Below, piece by piece: positions 9,513-18,784 of a stretch of 64,000 nt of DNA. Under the pieces are notes generated by a model. It saw only the letters and a program-made list of their open reading frames with translations. It did not search any database and was not told the DNA's origin. The position numbers and the translations under genes were made by a program. The stretch's first letter is position 1; each line of letters starts with the position of its first letter. Origin of the DNA: JAJEFO01 sp009843725 (GTDB lineage: Bacteria; Pseudomonadota; Alphaproteobacteria; Rhodobacterales; Rhodobacteraceae); contig CBDEUJ010000005.1 in assembly GCA_965243215.1 (NCBI GenBank), forward strand, positions 1,570,164-1,634,163, given 5' to 3'.

Positions 9513-10379
9513 ATGAAGAACACGCTTCTTTCCATCGGGCACGGATTCTCGGCACGGGCCCTTGCGCGGCGGCTGCTTGGCAGCGGATGGCGAGTCATCG
9601 GCACCACGCGAAGCGTGGAGAAGGCCGAGGCGCTTCGCGGCGAAGGGGTGGACGCCCTCAGATGGCCGGGCGGGCCGCTCCCTCTTGCGGAAGCAACGCA
9701 TCTCCTTGTTTCGGTTGCGCCGGTCCAGTCCGGCGACCCGGTGCTCGAACTGGCAGGAGACCAGATCGGCGCCGCACGGCACTTGAAGTGGGCAGGATAC
9801 CTGTCCACGACAGCCGTGTACGGCGACCACAAGGGAAGCTGGGTCGACGAAACCACGCCGCTCGCGCCAACCACCGAGCGCGGAAAGGCCCGGGCAAGGG
9901 CGGAATCGGCCTGGGCAGCGCTCGGGCTGCCATTGCACATTTTCCGGCTTGCCGGAATCTACGGGCCTGGCCGAGGCCCCCTGGAAAAGGTCCGACGCGG
10001 CACCGCACGGCGGATCGTCAAGAAGGGGCAAGTCTTCAGCCGGATCCATGTCGAGGACATCGCGGCAGTGCTCGCGGCATCGATCGAGCGGCCCAATCCG
10101 GGAGCGATCTACAATGTCTGTGACGACGAGCCGTCACGGCCGGATGACGTAATCGAGCACGCCGCCCGGCTGCTGGGGGTTCCTGTGCCGCCCGCCGTCG
10201 GCCTGGACTCCGCCGAAGTTTCGCCCATGGCAAGGAGCTTCTACGCCGAGTCGAAGCGGGTGCGGAACAACCGGATCAAGGACGAGCTCGGCGTCACCCT
10301 CAAGTATCCCGACTACAGGTCCGGACTCGCAGCCCTGCTGGACGCCGAGGCAGACGCGGACTCGCCGAACGCATGCTGA
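9513..10379 (+). CDS. NAD-dependent epimerase/short-chain dehydrogenase-like protein
   Basis: This 288-residue Rossmann protein starts MKNTLLSIGHGFSARALARRL, with the nucleotide-binding glycines close to the N-terminus. It has the YLSTTAVYGD and RLAGIYGPGR motifs typical of the extended SDR group related to E. coli YeeZ. A catalytic YxxxK is not evident in the usual place, as in other YeeZ-like proteins, so the reaction is unknown. It lies 30 bases downstream of the hydroxylase gene and is probably cotranscribed. Confidence 0.82.
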   Translation: MKNTLLSIGHGFSARALARRLLGSGWRVIGTTRSVEKAEALRGEGVDALRWPGGPLPLAEATHLLVSVAPVQSGDPVLELAGDQIGAARHLKWAGYLSTTAVYGDHKGSWVDETTPLAPTTERGKARARAESAWAALGLPLHIFRLAGIYGPGRGPLEKVRRGTARRIVKKGQVFSRIHVEDIAAVLAASIERPNPGAIYNVCDDEPSRPDDVIEHAARLLGVPVPPAVGLDSAEVSPMARSFYAESKRVRNNRIKDELGVTLKYPDYRSGLAALLDAEADADSPNAC

Positions 10380-10534
10380 ACACGAGGAAGGTGCGACGAG
10401 CCCGTCGGCCACCCAGGGCACTGCCAGACTTGTTCCGGTGCCGGCATCTGCGCAAGTCGCGGTCCCGCTGATCCCGCACGCACGGCAACCTGCGCGCCCT
10501 GACGCATCTGCACGGCGAGGCGCTTGCGCTGGCA

Positions 10535-10571
10535 GCCTCGGGCTGGAACGCGCCGCGTTTCAGCCCGAGGC
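10535..10571. repeat. Long near-perfect inverted repeat
   Basis: GCCTCGGGCTG (10535-10545) pairs with CAGCCCGAGGC (10561-10571), and the inner bases continue the pairing almost to the centre (AACGCG with CGCGTT). There is no T-run on either side. It sits between the SDR gene and galB and may act as a terminator, attenuator or processing site. Confidence 0.6.
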
Positions 10572-10648
10572 GCGATTCCCCTTCCATCTCAATGTCACTT
10601 GCGACAGTCTGTCCGGGCCGACCAGGACCAACCTAGAGGGGCACTGTC

Positions 10649-11386
10649 ATGTCCGAAAGGAAGACCGCGCTGGTGATCAGCGCTCACTCAGCGGATTTCG
10701 TGTGGCGCGCCGGCGGGGCCATCGCGCTGCATCAGGCCAAAGGCTACGAGGTCACCGTTGTGTGCCTCTCCTACGGAGAGCGCGGGGAGAGCGCGAAGCT
10801 CTGGAAGCAGGAGGGCATGACCCTGGACAAGGTGAAGGCCGCTCGCCGGACAGAGGCGGAAAGCGCTGCCGCCGCCCTCGGCGTGAATGACATTCGGTTC
10901 TTCGATGTGGGGGACTATCCGCTCGACCTGGGGCGCGAAACGCAAGATCGCATGGTGGACGTCATCCGGGAGGTGCAGCCCAGCTTCATGATGTCCCATT
11001 CGAAATGGGACCCTTACAACACCGACCACATGAACACGACGCAATTTGCGCTTGAATGCCGGATGATCGCGCAGGCCTGGGGTCACAATCCCGGCGAAAG
11101 GGTCCTTGGTGCGCCTCAACTGTATCTCTTCGAGCCACACCAGACCGAGCAGATGGAATGGAAACCCACGACCTTTCTCGACATCACGGACTTCTGGGAC
11201 AGGAAGTGGGCCGCGATCCAGTGCATGCATGGCCAGGAGCACCTGTGGAACTTCTACAAGAACGTGGCCGAGAACCGCGCCAACCACTTCCGCCGCAATT
11301 CCGGCGGCCAGGCAGGGGGACGTGCGGCGAAGTATGCCGAAGGGTTCGAGACGGTTTTCCCGCGCACGGTGGATGAACTGGAATGA
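10649..11386 (+). CDS. galB: 4-oxalomesaconate hydratase, GalB (PIG-L/LmbE fold)
   Basis: The 245-residue protein has the PIG-L deacetylase fold: SAHSADFVWRAGG near the N-terminus, where the family has its metal-binding HPDD-type motif, and later SHSKWDPYNTDHMNT with the third metal histidine. GalB of the gallate pathway is a PIG-L homologue that hydrates 4-oxalomesaconate to 4-carboxy-4-hydroxy-2-oxoadipate. The neighbours decide this call: the next genes are the aldolase, the tautomerase and the pyrone hydrolase of the same pathway. An AGAGGGG ribosome site precedes the ATG, and the stop overlaps the aldolase start (ATGA). Confidence 0.85.
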   Translation: MSERKTALVISAHSADFVWRAGGAIALHQAKGYEVTVVCLSYGERGESAKLWKQEGMTLDKVKAARRTEAESAAAALGVNDIRFFDVGDYPLDLGRETQDRMVDVIREVQPSFMMSHSKWDPYNTDHMNTTQFALECRMIAQAWGHNPGERVLGAPQLYLFEPHQTEQMEWKPTTFLDITDFWDRKWAAIQCMHGQEHLWNFYKNVAENRANHFRRNSGGQAGGRAAKYAEGFETVFPRTVDELE

Positions 11387-12075
11387 CCTATCAGGCAGGA
11401 ACCACGGGCGTCGTCGTCCAGAACATTCAACGCGCCGATCAGGAGATTGTCGACGGCCTGGCAGATTGCGGGGTTGCCACCGTTCACGAAGCGCAGGGCC
11501 GCAAGGGCCTGCTGGCCGACTGCATGAGGCCCATCTACCCCGGGGCCCGCATTGCCGGCTCTGCCGTAACCATCCTTGCACCGCCTTGCGACAACTGGAT
11601 GATCCATGTCGCGATTGAACAGCTCCAGCCTGGGGACGTGATGCTCCTGGGCACGATCACGCCTTCAAATGCCGGATATTTCGGCGATCTTCTGGCAACT
11701 TCCGCCAAGGCGCGCGGTTGCCGCGGGCTGGTCATCGACGCGGGTGTGCGCGATGTCCATGACCTCACCGAGATGGCCTTTCCGGTCTGGTCCAGGGCCG
11801 TGCATGCCCAGGGCACGATCAAGGAATCGCTCGGCTCGGTCAACGTGCCTGTGGTTTGCGCAGAGGCGCTGGTCAATCCCGGCGATGTCGTCGTCGCCGA
11901 TGATGATGGTGTCTGCATTGTCCGCCGCGACGAAGCCGCAGAGGTGCTGGAGAAAGCGCGGGCGCGCGAAGCCAACGAGGGCGCGAAACGTGCCAGGTTC
12001 GAGGCAGGCGAGTTCGGCCTCGACATCTACAACATGCGCGAACGGCTGGCCGAGAAGGGCCTGAAATATGTCTGA
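11383..12075 (+). CDS. ligK: 4-carboxy-4-hydroxy-2-oxoadipate aldolase
   Basis: This 230-residue protein has the RraA-like fold of class II pyruvate aldolases (LigK/GalC/HMG aldolase). The diagnostic GD-X20-RD motif is present: GD at the start of GDLLATSAKARG and RD in DAGVRD, exactly 20 residues apart. It cleaves 4-carboxy-4-hydroxy-2-oxoadipate to pyruvate and oxaloacetate, the last step of 4,5-cleavage. It overlaps galB by four bases and the next gene by eight, so it is part of a tightly coupled operon. Confidence 0.93.
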   Translation: MTYQAGTTGVVVQNIQRADQEIVDGLADCGVATVHEAQGRKGLLADCMRPIYPGARIAGSAVTILAPPCDNWMIHVAIEQLQPGDVMLLGTITPSNAGYFGDLLATSAKARGCRGLVIDAGVRDVHDLTEMAFPVWSRAVHAQGTIKESLGSVNVPVVCAEALVNPGDVVVADDDGVCIVRRDEAAEVLEKARAREANEGAKRARFEAGEFGLDIYNMRERLAEKGLKYV

Positions 12076-13123
12076 CGGGACCCGCTGCATGTGGATGCGC
12101 GGCGGGACGTCCAAGGGCGGGTATTTTCTGGCCGAGGACTTGCCAGGCGACGCGGCTGTGCGCGATGCATTCCTCTTGCGCGCCATGGGCTCGCCCGATG
12201 TCCGCCAGATTGACGGGATGGGCGGCGCGGACCCCCTGACCTCGAAGGTTGCGGTTGTCGCGAAGTCCGCCCGCGAAGGCGTGGATGTCGACTATCTGTT
12301 CTTGCAAGTCTTCGTGGACCAGCCCCTTGTCACCGATGCCCAGAACTGCGGGAACATCCTGGCGGGCGTGGGGGCCTTCGCGATCGAGCGGGGATTGGTT
12401 CCGGCCAGGGATGGCGAGACGCCCGTCACGATCTACATGGAAAACACCGGCCAGATCGCGGTTGCGCGGGTGGCAACGCCATGTGGCAAGGCTGCGTATG
12501 GGGGCGAGGCCAGGATTGACGGCGTTCCAGGCAGGGCCGCGGCGGTGCCGCTGACGTTCAAGGACACGGCAGGGTCCTCTTGCGGCGCCTTGCTGCCAAC
12601 CGGGAATGCCGCGGACGTCGTCGAAGGCGTTGAAGTGACCATGATCGACAATGGCATGCCCTGCGTGGTGATGCGTGCCAGCGCAATGGGCGTCACCGGA
12701 GAAGAGGCGCCGGAAGAGCTGGAGGCAAGCGCTGCGCTGCGCAGGAAACTTGAGGCGATCCGCCTTGCATGCGGGCCAATGATGAACCTCGGCGACGTAG
12801 CCGACAAGTCCGTCCCGAAGATGACCATGGTCAGCCCGCCGACGAGCGGTGGCGCAATCGGCACGCGCACCTTTATCCCGCACCGATGCCACAAGGCCAT
12901 TGGCGTGCTCGGCGCCGTCAGTGTGGCGACCGCCTGCCTGACGCCGGGATCACCCGCCCATGACTTGGCGGATCGCGGCACGGGGCCGGAACGCAACCTG
13001 TCGGTCGAACACCCGACCGGCGAGATGACGGTCGTTGCGACCCTGGATCAGGCGGGCGCCGTGAAGGAAGCCGCGATCCTGCGCACCGCACGCAAATTGA
13101 TGGATGGCGAGATTTTCGCATGA
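12068..13123 (+). CDS. galD: 4-oxalomesaconate tautomerase (PrpF family)
   Basis: The 351-residue product belongs to the PrpF family, which has a diaminopimelate epimerase-like fold. It starts with the typical MWMRGGTSKG motif and carries NCGNILAGVG, the conserved cysteine region, plus the C-terminal HPTGEM stretch. GalD/LigU isomerises 4-oxalomesaconate between keto and enol or double-bond isomers before hydration. The operon position between aldolase and pyrone hydrolase supports this over other PrpF roles such as aconitate isomerase. Confidence 0.88.
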   Translation: MSDGTRCMWMRGGTSKGGYFLAEDLPGDAAVRDAFLLRAMGSPDVRQIDGMGGADPLTSKVAVVAKSAREGVDVDYLFLQVFVDQPLVTDAQNCGNILAGVGAFAIERGLVPARDGETPVTIYMENTGQIAVARVATPCGKAAYGGEARIDGVPGRAAAVPLTFKDTAGSSCGALLPTGNAADVVEGVEVTMIDNGMPCVVMRASAMGVTGEEAPEELEASAALRRKLEAIRLACGPMMNLGDVADKSVPKMTMVSPPTSGGAIGTRTFIPHRCHKAIGVLGAVSVATACLTPGSPAHDLADRGTGPERNLSVEHPTGEMTVVATLDQAGAVKEAAILRTARKLMDGEIFA

Positions 13124-14004
13124 CCGAGCAGAAGATGGACGCCGACTGGCTGGCCTTTCATCCGGATCCGAAGAAACCGGACTTTGTTCTTCCAGAGGGG
13201 GCCGTGGATGCGCATTGCCATGTCTTTGGCCCGTCGCCCGAATTCCCCTATGCGCCGGAGCGCAAGTACACGCCGTGCAATGCGGGCAAGGACAAGCTCT
13301 TCGCGCTGCGCGATCATCTTGGGTTTGCCCGCAATGTCATTGTGCAGGCGACGTGTCACGGCAAGGACAACAGCGCGATGGTCGACGCCTGTCGCGCTGC
13401 CGGTGACCTGGCGCGCGGTGTCGCGAGCGTTGGCGCCGACATTTCGCGCGAGGCGTTGGCGGACATGCATGAGGCAGGCGTGCGCGGCGTTCGCTTCAAC
13501 TTCGTCAAGCGCCTTGTGGATGCCACTCCCAAGGAGGTGTTCGTCGGCATCGCCGAGAAGATCCAGGAATTCCGCTGGTCGATCGTCGTCTACTTTGAGG
13601 CTGCTGACCTGGAAGAGCTTGAGCCGTTCCTCAGGCAGCTGCCGGGCATCGTGGTTGTTGATCACATGGGACGACCGGACGTGACCAGGGGTGTCGATCA
13701 TCCCGATTTCGAGCGCTTCATCCGGCTGATGGCGACGAACGAGAACATCTGGACCAAGGTCACGTGCCCCGAACGGCTGACGGTTTCCGGTCCGCCTTAT
13801 GAAGATGTCGTTCCCTATTGCCGGGAAATCGTGAATCAGTTCGAGGACCGGGTGTTGTGGGGCACCGACTGGCCCCATCCCAACATGAAGTCTCATATGC
13901 CGGATGACGGGGCGCTGGTTGATTACATTCCCCGGATCGCACGCACCGACCTGCAGCAGGAGAAGCTGCTCGTGACCAATCCAATGCGGCTCTACTGGTC
14001 TTGA
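13120..14004 (+). CDS. ligI: 2-pyrone-4,6-dicarboxylate hydrolase
   Basis: This 294-residue amidohydrolase has the LigI pattern: VDAHCHVFGP near the N-terminus supplies the HxH pair, and WGTDWPHPNM near the C-terminus carries the conserved aspartate. LigI opens 2-pyrone-4,6-dicarboxylate to 4-oxalomesaconate without a bound divalent metal. It is the last gene of the + strand operon, overlapping galD by four bases. Its substrate is the product of LigC, which is encoded about 7 kb away on the other strand. Confidence 0.92.
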   Translation: MTEQKMDADWLAFHPDPKKPDFVLPEGAVDAHCHVFGPSPEFPYAPERKYTPCNAGKDKLFALRDHLGFARNVIVQATCHGKDNSAMVDACRAAGDLARGVASVGADISREALADMHEAGVRGVRFNFVKRLVDATPKEVFVGIAEKIQEFRWSIVVYFEAADLEELEPFLRQLPGIVVVDHMGRPDVTRGVDHPDFERFIRLMATNENIWTKVTCPERLTVSGPPYEDVVPYCREIVNQFEDRVLWGTDWPHPNMKSHMPDDGALVDYIPRIARTDLQQEKLLVTNPMRLYWS

Positions 14005-14100
14005 GGCCGTGAACGCTCCGCCGCCAGGCGCCACGGCTTCCCGGCCAGGCTGCGCGGCAACCGGTTTCGCGAGGCAGGCAGTCCCGCACCTGCGAATCTG

Positions 14101-14400
14101 TCAGTAGGACTCTTCCAGGAGCACGCCGCCTGCCTCGATTTGCGGCGGCCCGGCAAGTCTCGACGAAAGATCCTTCCAGACCGCCCGAATGCCGGGCGTC
14201 GCAATCCTGGCCTGCTCTTCACTTCGCCAAATTGCGACAACCGACCACGTGCCGTCGTCGTTGGGCACGTGGGAGGTATTGATCAGGCCATCGATGTCGT
14301 CAGGCCGAATGGCCGCGCGCATTTTCCGCTCGAAGTCCGCCTGGCCGTCTTCCGTGTCGAGTTCAGGCGCCATCCTGTAAGTCGTGCGGCGAATAAACAT
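14101..14400 (-). CDS. Small dimeric alpha/beta barrel-like protein, unknown function
   Basis: A 99-residue protein is predicted from an ATG at 14400 with an AAGGAG site. It starts MFIRRTTYRMAPEL, and its pattern of a strand, a helix (DFERKMRAAI) and a WSVVAIWRSEEQ strand-helix unit suggests the antibiotic biosynthesis monooxygenase-like ferredoxin fold. No catalytic residues can be assigned. It lies tail to tail with ligI and could be a cofactor-free monooxygenase or a small regulator. Confidence 0.6.
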   Translation of the reverse strand: MFIRRTTYRMAPELDTEDGQADFERKMRAAIRPDDIDGLINTSHVPNDDGTWSVVAIWRSEEQARIATPGIRAVWKDLSSRLAGPPQIEAGGVLLEESY

Positions 14401-14470
14401 GTTGGCTCCTTCCAAGGCCCCCAGGTCCTCGGCTTGCGTTGCCGCGTCCCATAGGACCATGCATGCTTGA

Positions 14471-14828
14471 CTGAACGTCCTGTCCAGCCGCATGCCGTTC
14501 CCCGTCCCGCCCCGGCAACCCGGCGACACGTGAACGCCGGACATCCCCGGACGCGCCGGGACGACTCGACGAGCCGGCTTGCCGCCCTGGCGTCACGACG
14601 CCGCAACGGAGAATGTTCCGTGCCGCGTTGATGTCACGGTTTGTCACCAATCCGCAACCACCGCAGGCAAAGTCGTGCGCACCCAAGGACATCGACCGTC
14701 GGTTCCCGCCACTGGCATCCCGTCCCGGGCATGGGCCGGGTGGCGTTGAAGACTTCCCGCATGTCCGGCTCGCGCCGGGCTCCCATCTCCGATGGCGCCG
14801 GAAAGAGCCGTTCGACCAATGCCCGCAC
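14471..14828 (-). pseudogene. TnpB (IS200/IS605 family) C-terminal relic
   Basis: On the minus strand I see the zinc-finger and RuvC-III end of TnpB: FACGGCGLVTNRDINAARN, then GSSSRPGASGD. The first CxxC half of the finger is shifted into another frame (the 14634-14828 frame contains REVFNATRPMPGTGC). No TnpA and no intact upstream part are present. The C-terminal tail matches that of the relic at 35.4-36.1 kb closely, so both come from one element family. Confidence 0.7.
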
Positions 14829-15040
14829 CTCGTCTGCCTAATCGGTTTCAAATCTGTCCGTCGGTTGTCTATACTGCTCCTGAGCGATCTCGTTCCAATC
14901 CATGCGGCCCTCCCTGTCTGGTGTACAGTCGGCGGGGAAACGCGACATTCGGGGAGACCACTCAGTTGTTGGGTCAAGCTCTGAAGGGCGGGACCGTCTG
15001 CGAGTTGGACAGATCAGAATTGATCAATTGGGAGGACATC

Positions 15041-16081
15041 ATGATCAAGAAAATCGTTGGCGCTGGACTGGCGCTTGGACTCCTGGCAGGCACGGCATCT
15101 GCACAGGCCATACTCACTGCCGAGACCGGACCACCCGGCACGGTTCCCTTCACCTCGATGACGGCGCTGGCGGAAATCGCCGCGACCGAGGGCGTGGCGG
15201 ACTTTCAAATTGCTGACAGCCAGACGCTGACGAATTCCTTGCAGAACGTGGCGGAAGGCAAGACGGATGTCTCCGGCGCACCCTTGATCCTGACGTTCCT
15301 GATGTCCAGAGGCGCCGGCCCCTACGCCAAGCTGGGCGCTGAGACGGGCACCGAGCTGATAGGCAATGTGCGGGCGCTCTTCACCTATAACTACGGCGGT
15401 TTCGGCCTCTACGCGTACGACAGCTCGAGCGTCAAAGGCTGGAATGACGTTGCCGGGAAAACCATCCTGAACGGACCGCCGCGCGGCGCCGCGCTGACGA
15501 ACGACCGCGGAATCCTTCAATTGGTCAGCGGCGTTGAAGACGGCAAGGACTACAAGGGCCTCCAGGTGAACTGGGGCCAGATGGCCAAGACCATCACCGA
15601 CGGGTCTGCGGACGCGATGATGCTTCCGGTCACGTTCCCGGACACCCGCATCACCCGTTCCCTGGCGGCCGGTGACATGACGCTTTGGTCCATCCCGAAG
15701 GAGATCTGGGAAGGCGAGGCGATGCAGAAGTACATCAAGAGCCCCGGGACCGCCGGCATCGTCTTCGATCTCAAGAACATCGCACCGCAAAAGGGTCTCA
15801 CGATTGTCAGCGAAGACGGCATATGGCGCAGCCCGACGACCGTGGGCGCGGAAGTCGTGCACAAGGACCTGGACGACGACACGGCCAAGGCGCTGACGGC
15901 GGCGATGCTTGCGAATGTTGACACGTTCCTGACCAAGGCGCCGTTCATGGCGACGACAAACATTGGCACGGTCGGCTTCGGGCTTTGCGGTGCTGTACCG
16001 CTCAAGTACCACCCCGGGGCCGTGGCTGCCTATGAAGAGGCCGGCCTCATGGTGCCAGACTGCGCAAAGCCTGATTCCTAG
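15041..16081 (+). CDS. TAXI family TRAP transporter solute-binding protein
   Basis: The protein has 346 residues from the ATG at 15041, which has a GGGAGG site and a clean signal peptide (MIKKIVGAGLALGLLAGTASAQA). The mature part has the TAXI-type binding fold: ETGPPGTVPFTSMTALAEIA at the N-terminus and a long region with AGKTILNGPPRGAA. It captures the substrate in the periplasm and delivers it to the fused permease encoded just downstream. Its place between the two protocatechuate operons suggests an aromatic or dicarboxylic acid substrate; this is inference. Confidence 0.9.
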   Translation: MIKKIVGAGLALGLLAGTASAQAILTAETGPPGTVPFTSMTALAEIAATEGVADFQIADSQTLTNSLQNVAEGKTDVSGAPLILTFLMSRGAGPYAKLGAETGTELIGNVRALFTYNYGGFGLYAYDSSSVKGWNDVAGKTILNGPPRGAALTNDRGILQLVSGVEDGKDYKGLQVNWGQMAKTITDGSADAMMLPVTFPDTRITRSLAAGDMTLWSIPKEIWEGEAMQKYIKSPGTAGIVFDLKNIAPQKGLTIVSEDGIWRSPTTVGAEVVHKDLDDDTAKALTAAMLANVDTFLTKAPFMATTNIGTVGFGLCGAVPLKYHPGAVAAYEEAGLMVPDCAKPDS

Positions 16082-16106
16082 GGCTCCGAGGACGCAGGTT
16101 CCCCTT

Positions 16107-16131
16107 GGGGTCGCGGCAGCGCCGCGGCCCC
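16107..16131. promoter_or_regulatory. Intercistronic hairpin between TRAP binding protein and permease
   Basis: GGGGTCGCGGC and GCCGCGGCCCC form an 11-bp stem with one mismatch and a 3-nt loop, 25 bases after the binding-protein stop. A stem here can protect the upstream message and lower permease expression relative to the binding protein. Confidence 0.55.
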
Positions 16132-16158
16132 GGCAAGGTTGAGGGCGGGCGAGCCAGG

Positions 16159-18522
16159 ATGCCGGAAGCTGAAACCGCAACCAACAAGTCAATGAGCATC
16201 GCCAGCCGGTCGGTCTTCTGGCTTTCAGTGTTCTTCGTGGTTCTTGGCATGACCAACGCCATGCCGGGCATTCCGGGGCTTGATCGGCTGGCGACCGAGA
16301 TTTCCGGCAACCCGGAACTCATAGTCCGAAAGTTCCCCTTCGAGTACTACTACCCGTTTGCCTTTGCCGTGATGATGCTGATCGTCGCGCTTCACCACTC
16401 GATCTGGCGGGCCTGGAAAGACAAGGGCGCTGTCCGCCGCGGGCTTGGCCTGGCGATGGATGTCGCGTTGGTTGTCATGGCGTTGACCATTTCCGTCACC
16501 TATCTGGCCGAAATCGAATCCGTTTGCATCATCGACCAGTTCACGGGCGACCGTGCCCGGCTGATCGCGGAAAGCCTGCAGATCGAGAAGGACAACGCCG
16601 CATTGTTCGGCTTGCCAGAGCCAACGACGGTCGACGATCCGCAGTGCCTGAACACCACTGGCCCTTGGCTTGTGCTTATCATCGGGTTGGCGGTCGTCGT
16701 CTTCCTGGCCTACAACGTCAAGGTCTGGGGCCTTCCGCTGGTCCTCGTCGCCATTCTCGTGGCCGCCTACACGATCGGAACCGTGCTGGTCTGGTACTTT
16801 TTCGGCGTGGACGACATCAACAAGTACCTGGTGACAAAGATCGGCGGCGAGCCGCGATTGCTGTCCGACGGCAGGCCCCGCGTCCATGACATCCTGGTCA
16901 ACAATGCCTCCGGCTTGCTGGGTCGCTTCATGGACATCATCCTGAACGAGATCTTTCCGTACCTGATCCTCGGATCCCTGTTCGGCGCGTCGGCAGGCGG
17001 GAGATCGCTGATCAAGGTCGCGTTCCGCTGCACGAGAAACCTCAGTGGCGGCCCTGCGCACGCGGCCATCGTTTCATCGGCCATGTTCGGGACAATCTCG
17101 GGCGGGCCGATCGTGAACGTCCTGTCGACCGGCGTGCTTACAATCCCGATGATGATCAAGAGAGGCTTTTCAAGAGTCTTCGCCGGCGGGATGGAGGCGG
17201 CCGCCTCCTCGGGCGGGTCGATCATGCCCCCGGTCATGGGCGTTGCCGCATTCATTTTGGCGGCCCTGACCGGCGTTCCGTACAGCGAGGTGATCATTGC
17301 CGCAGCCCTGCCTGCGGTCGCCTACTTCCTGTGCCTGTTCCTTTCTGTCGTGTTTCAGGCACGCAAGCAGAAAATCAGGCCGATCGGTGAATTGACCGAG
17401 GACATGCACATGGACCGCCAGGATGTTCTGAACCTGGTGATGATCTTTGTGCCGATCCTCATCATTCTGGTGCTCTTGCTGACCAGCAAGGAAAACGTCG
17501 GTTGCGGCATCCTTGGCGGTCTCATGGGCGCCGAGCGCGTTTTCGTCGAAGGCGGCGGGTGCCGCGTTGAAAGCCTGTCATGGTTTCTCAGGCTCGTCCA
17601 AAACGCCGCCGGAGACGCAGGCAGTGCGGGCTGGTGGGCCGTGATCGTGCTGTGCTTTGCGCTTTTCCTGGATCCGGAGATGCGTGCAAGGCCGGCAGGG
17701 CTGCTGCATTCCTTTGCCGAGGCGGGGACCTTGATCGCGACCCTTTACCTGATGTTCCTTGCCGTCTCGATCATTGACTTCTGCCTGAAGTTCACTGGCA
17801 TGCCGTTCTTCATCTCGCTGGACGTGTTGCAATGGCTCCAGAGCCTGAACCTCGGCGCGGACGGCTCGGCCCTGTTCCAGTTCGCGGCACTTGTCGTGAC
17901 CATGTTGCTCGCGGTTCTTCTAGGCATGGGGATGCCGGCTGTTCCGGCCTACATAAACGTCGCCTTGTTGATGGGGCCCGTGCTCGCGGGCCTGGGAATA
18001 TCGGTCTTCTCGGCGCATATGTTCATCTTCTATTTCGCGGTTGCCTCCGCGATCACGCCGCCGGTGGCACTCGCAGCCTTCGCGGCGGCGACAATCACCA
18101 AGGCCGAGCCGATGGCAACCGGCTTTGCCGCCGTCCGTGTCGGGATCGTGATGTTCGTGATCCCGTTTGTCTTCGCACTCTATCCGGAAATCCTGCTGAT
18201 CGAGGCGGCAGTGATCGATCCAGGCACAAGCGTTGGCAGCGAATTGAGGTTCCTGCCCGGATACACTGGCGAGGTGCAATGGGGCCCGCTGGGCTGGTTG
18301 CTGCTGCGCATGTTGCTCGCCCTTTTCCTGCTGGCGAGCGCCTTGGCGCGTTTTGATCGTGCGCCGCTGCCAATCTGGGATGTTGCCATCCGGCTGGCGC
18401 TGGCCTTCCTGGTTCTGACAAAGGATCCGATCGTCTACGGCGCGGCGATCGTGGTGGCTGCTGCATGGCTGGCCCTGCATTTCGCCAGAAACCGGCACGC
18501 AGGCGCCATGCGCGACGCATAG
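16159..18522 (+). CDS. TRAP transporter fused permease (DctQM-like), TAXI type
   Basis: From the ATG at 16159 the product has 787 residues with many hydrophobic helices. The N-terminal part (about 20-250) corresponds to the small DctQ-like subunit plus extra helices. The central part (about 270-700) is the DctM-like transporter domain, with GSLFGASAGGRSLIKVAF, SGGPIVNVLSTG and GMGMPAVPAYI repeats typical of the family. A C-terminal membrane extension follows. It exchanges the bound substrate for sodium ions. An upstream TTG in the same frame is possible, but ATG fits better. Confidence 0.9.
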   Translation: MPEAETATNKSMSIASRSVFWLSVFFVVLGMTNAMPGIPGLDRLATEISGNPELIVRKFPFEYYYPFAFAVMMLIVALHHSIWRAWKDKGAVRRGLGLAMDVALVVMALTISVTYLAEIESVCIIDQFTGDRARLIAESLQIEKDNAALFGLPEPTTVDDPQCLNTTGPWLVLIIGLAVVVFLAYNVKVWGLPLVLVAILVAAYTIGTVLVWYFFGVDDINKYLVTKIGGEPRLLSDGRPRVHDILVNNASGLLGRFMDIILNEIFPYLILGSLFGASAGGRSLIKVAFRCTRNLSGGPAHAAIVSSAMFGTISGGPIVNVLSTGVLTIPMMIKRGFSRVFAGGMEAAASSGGSIMPPVMGVAAFILAALTGVPYSEVIIAAALPAVAYFLCLFLSVVFQARKQKIRPIGELTEDMHMDRQDVLNLVMIFVPILIILVLLLTSKENVGCGILGGLMGAERVFVEGGGCRVESLSWFLRLVQNAAGDAGSAGWWAVIVLCFALFLDPEMRARPAGLLHSFAEAGTLIATLYLMFLAVSIIDFCLKFTGMPFFISLDVLQWLQSLNLGADGSALFQFAALVVTMLLAVLLGMGMPAVPAYINVALLMGPVLAGLGISVFSAHMFIFYFAVASAITPPVALAAFAAATITKAEPMATGFAAVRVGIVMFVIPFVFALYPEILLIEAAVIDPGTSVGSELRFLPGYTGEVQWGPLGWLLLRMLLALFLLASALARFDRAPLPIWDVAIRLALAFLVLTKDPIVYGAAIVVAAAWLALHFARNRHAGAMRDA

Positions 18523-18784
18523 GCCACGCATGCGCGGGACGAGGCGACAATCCGGAGGAAAATCGCGTTGGGTCCCGCAGCAGCCGGGGCCTGGAAATTG
18601 AGTCCACTCTGAAAGCAGGACGTGCGGTGCTGCCGGGGAACGCGGAGACGGCAGGGACTGTCGGCGCGAAGAAGCCAGACCTTCCTCGGTGCCAGGCATC
18701 GGGGGCGGCTCGCCCGCAAGGACACGCCAGTCGCGATCACCGCGACAGCCCGCGAACTTGCCGGGATCAGGTCTCTTTCCGCCA

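Noticed and set aside
8454..10049. A 531-codon minus-strand open frame
   Set aside because: It is antisense to the hydroxylase and SDR genes; its composition is that of a GC-rich shadow.
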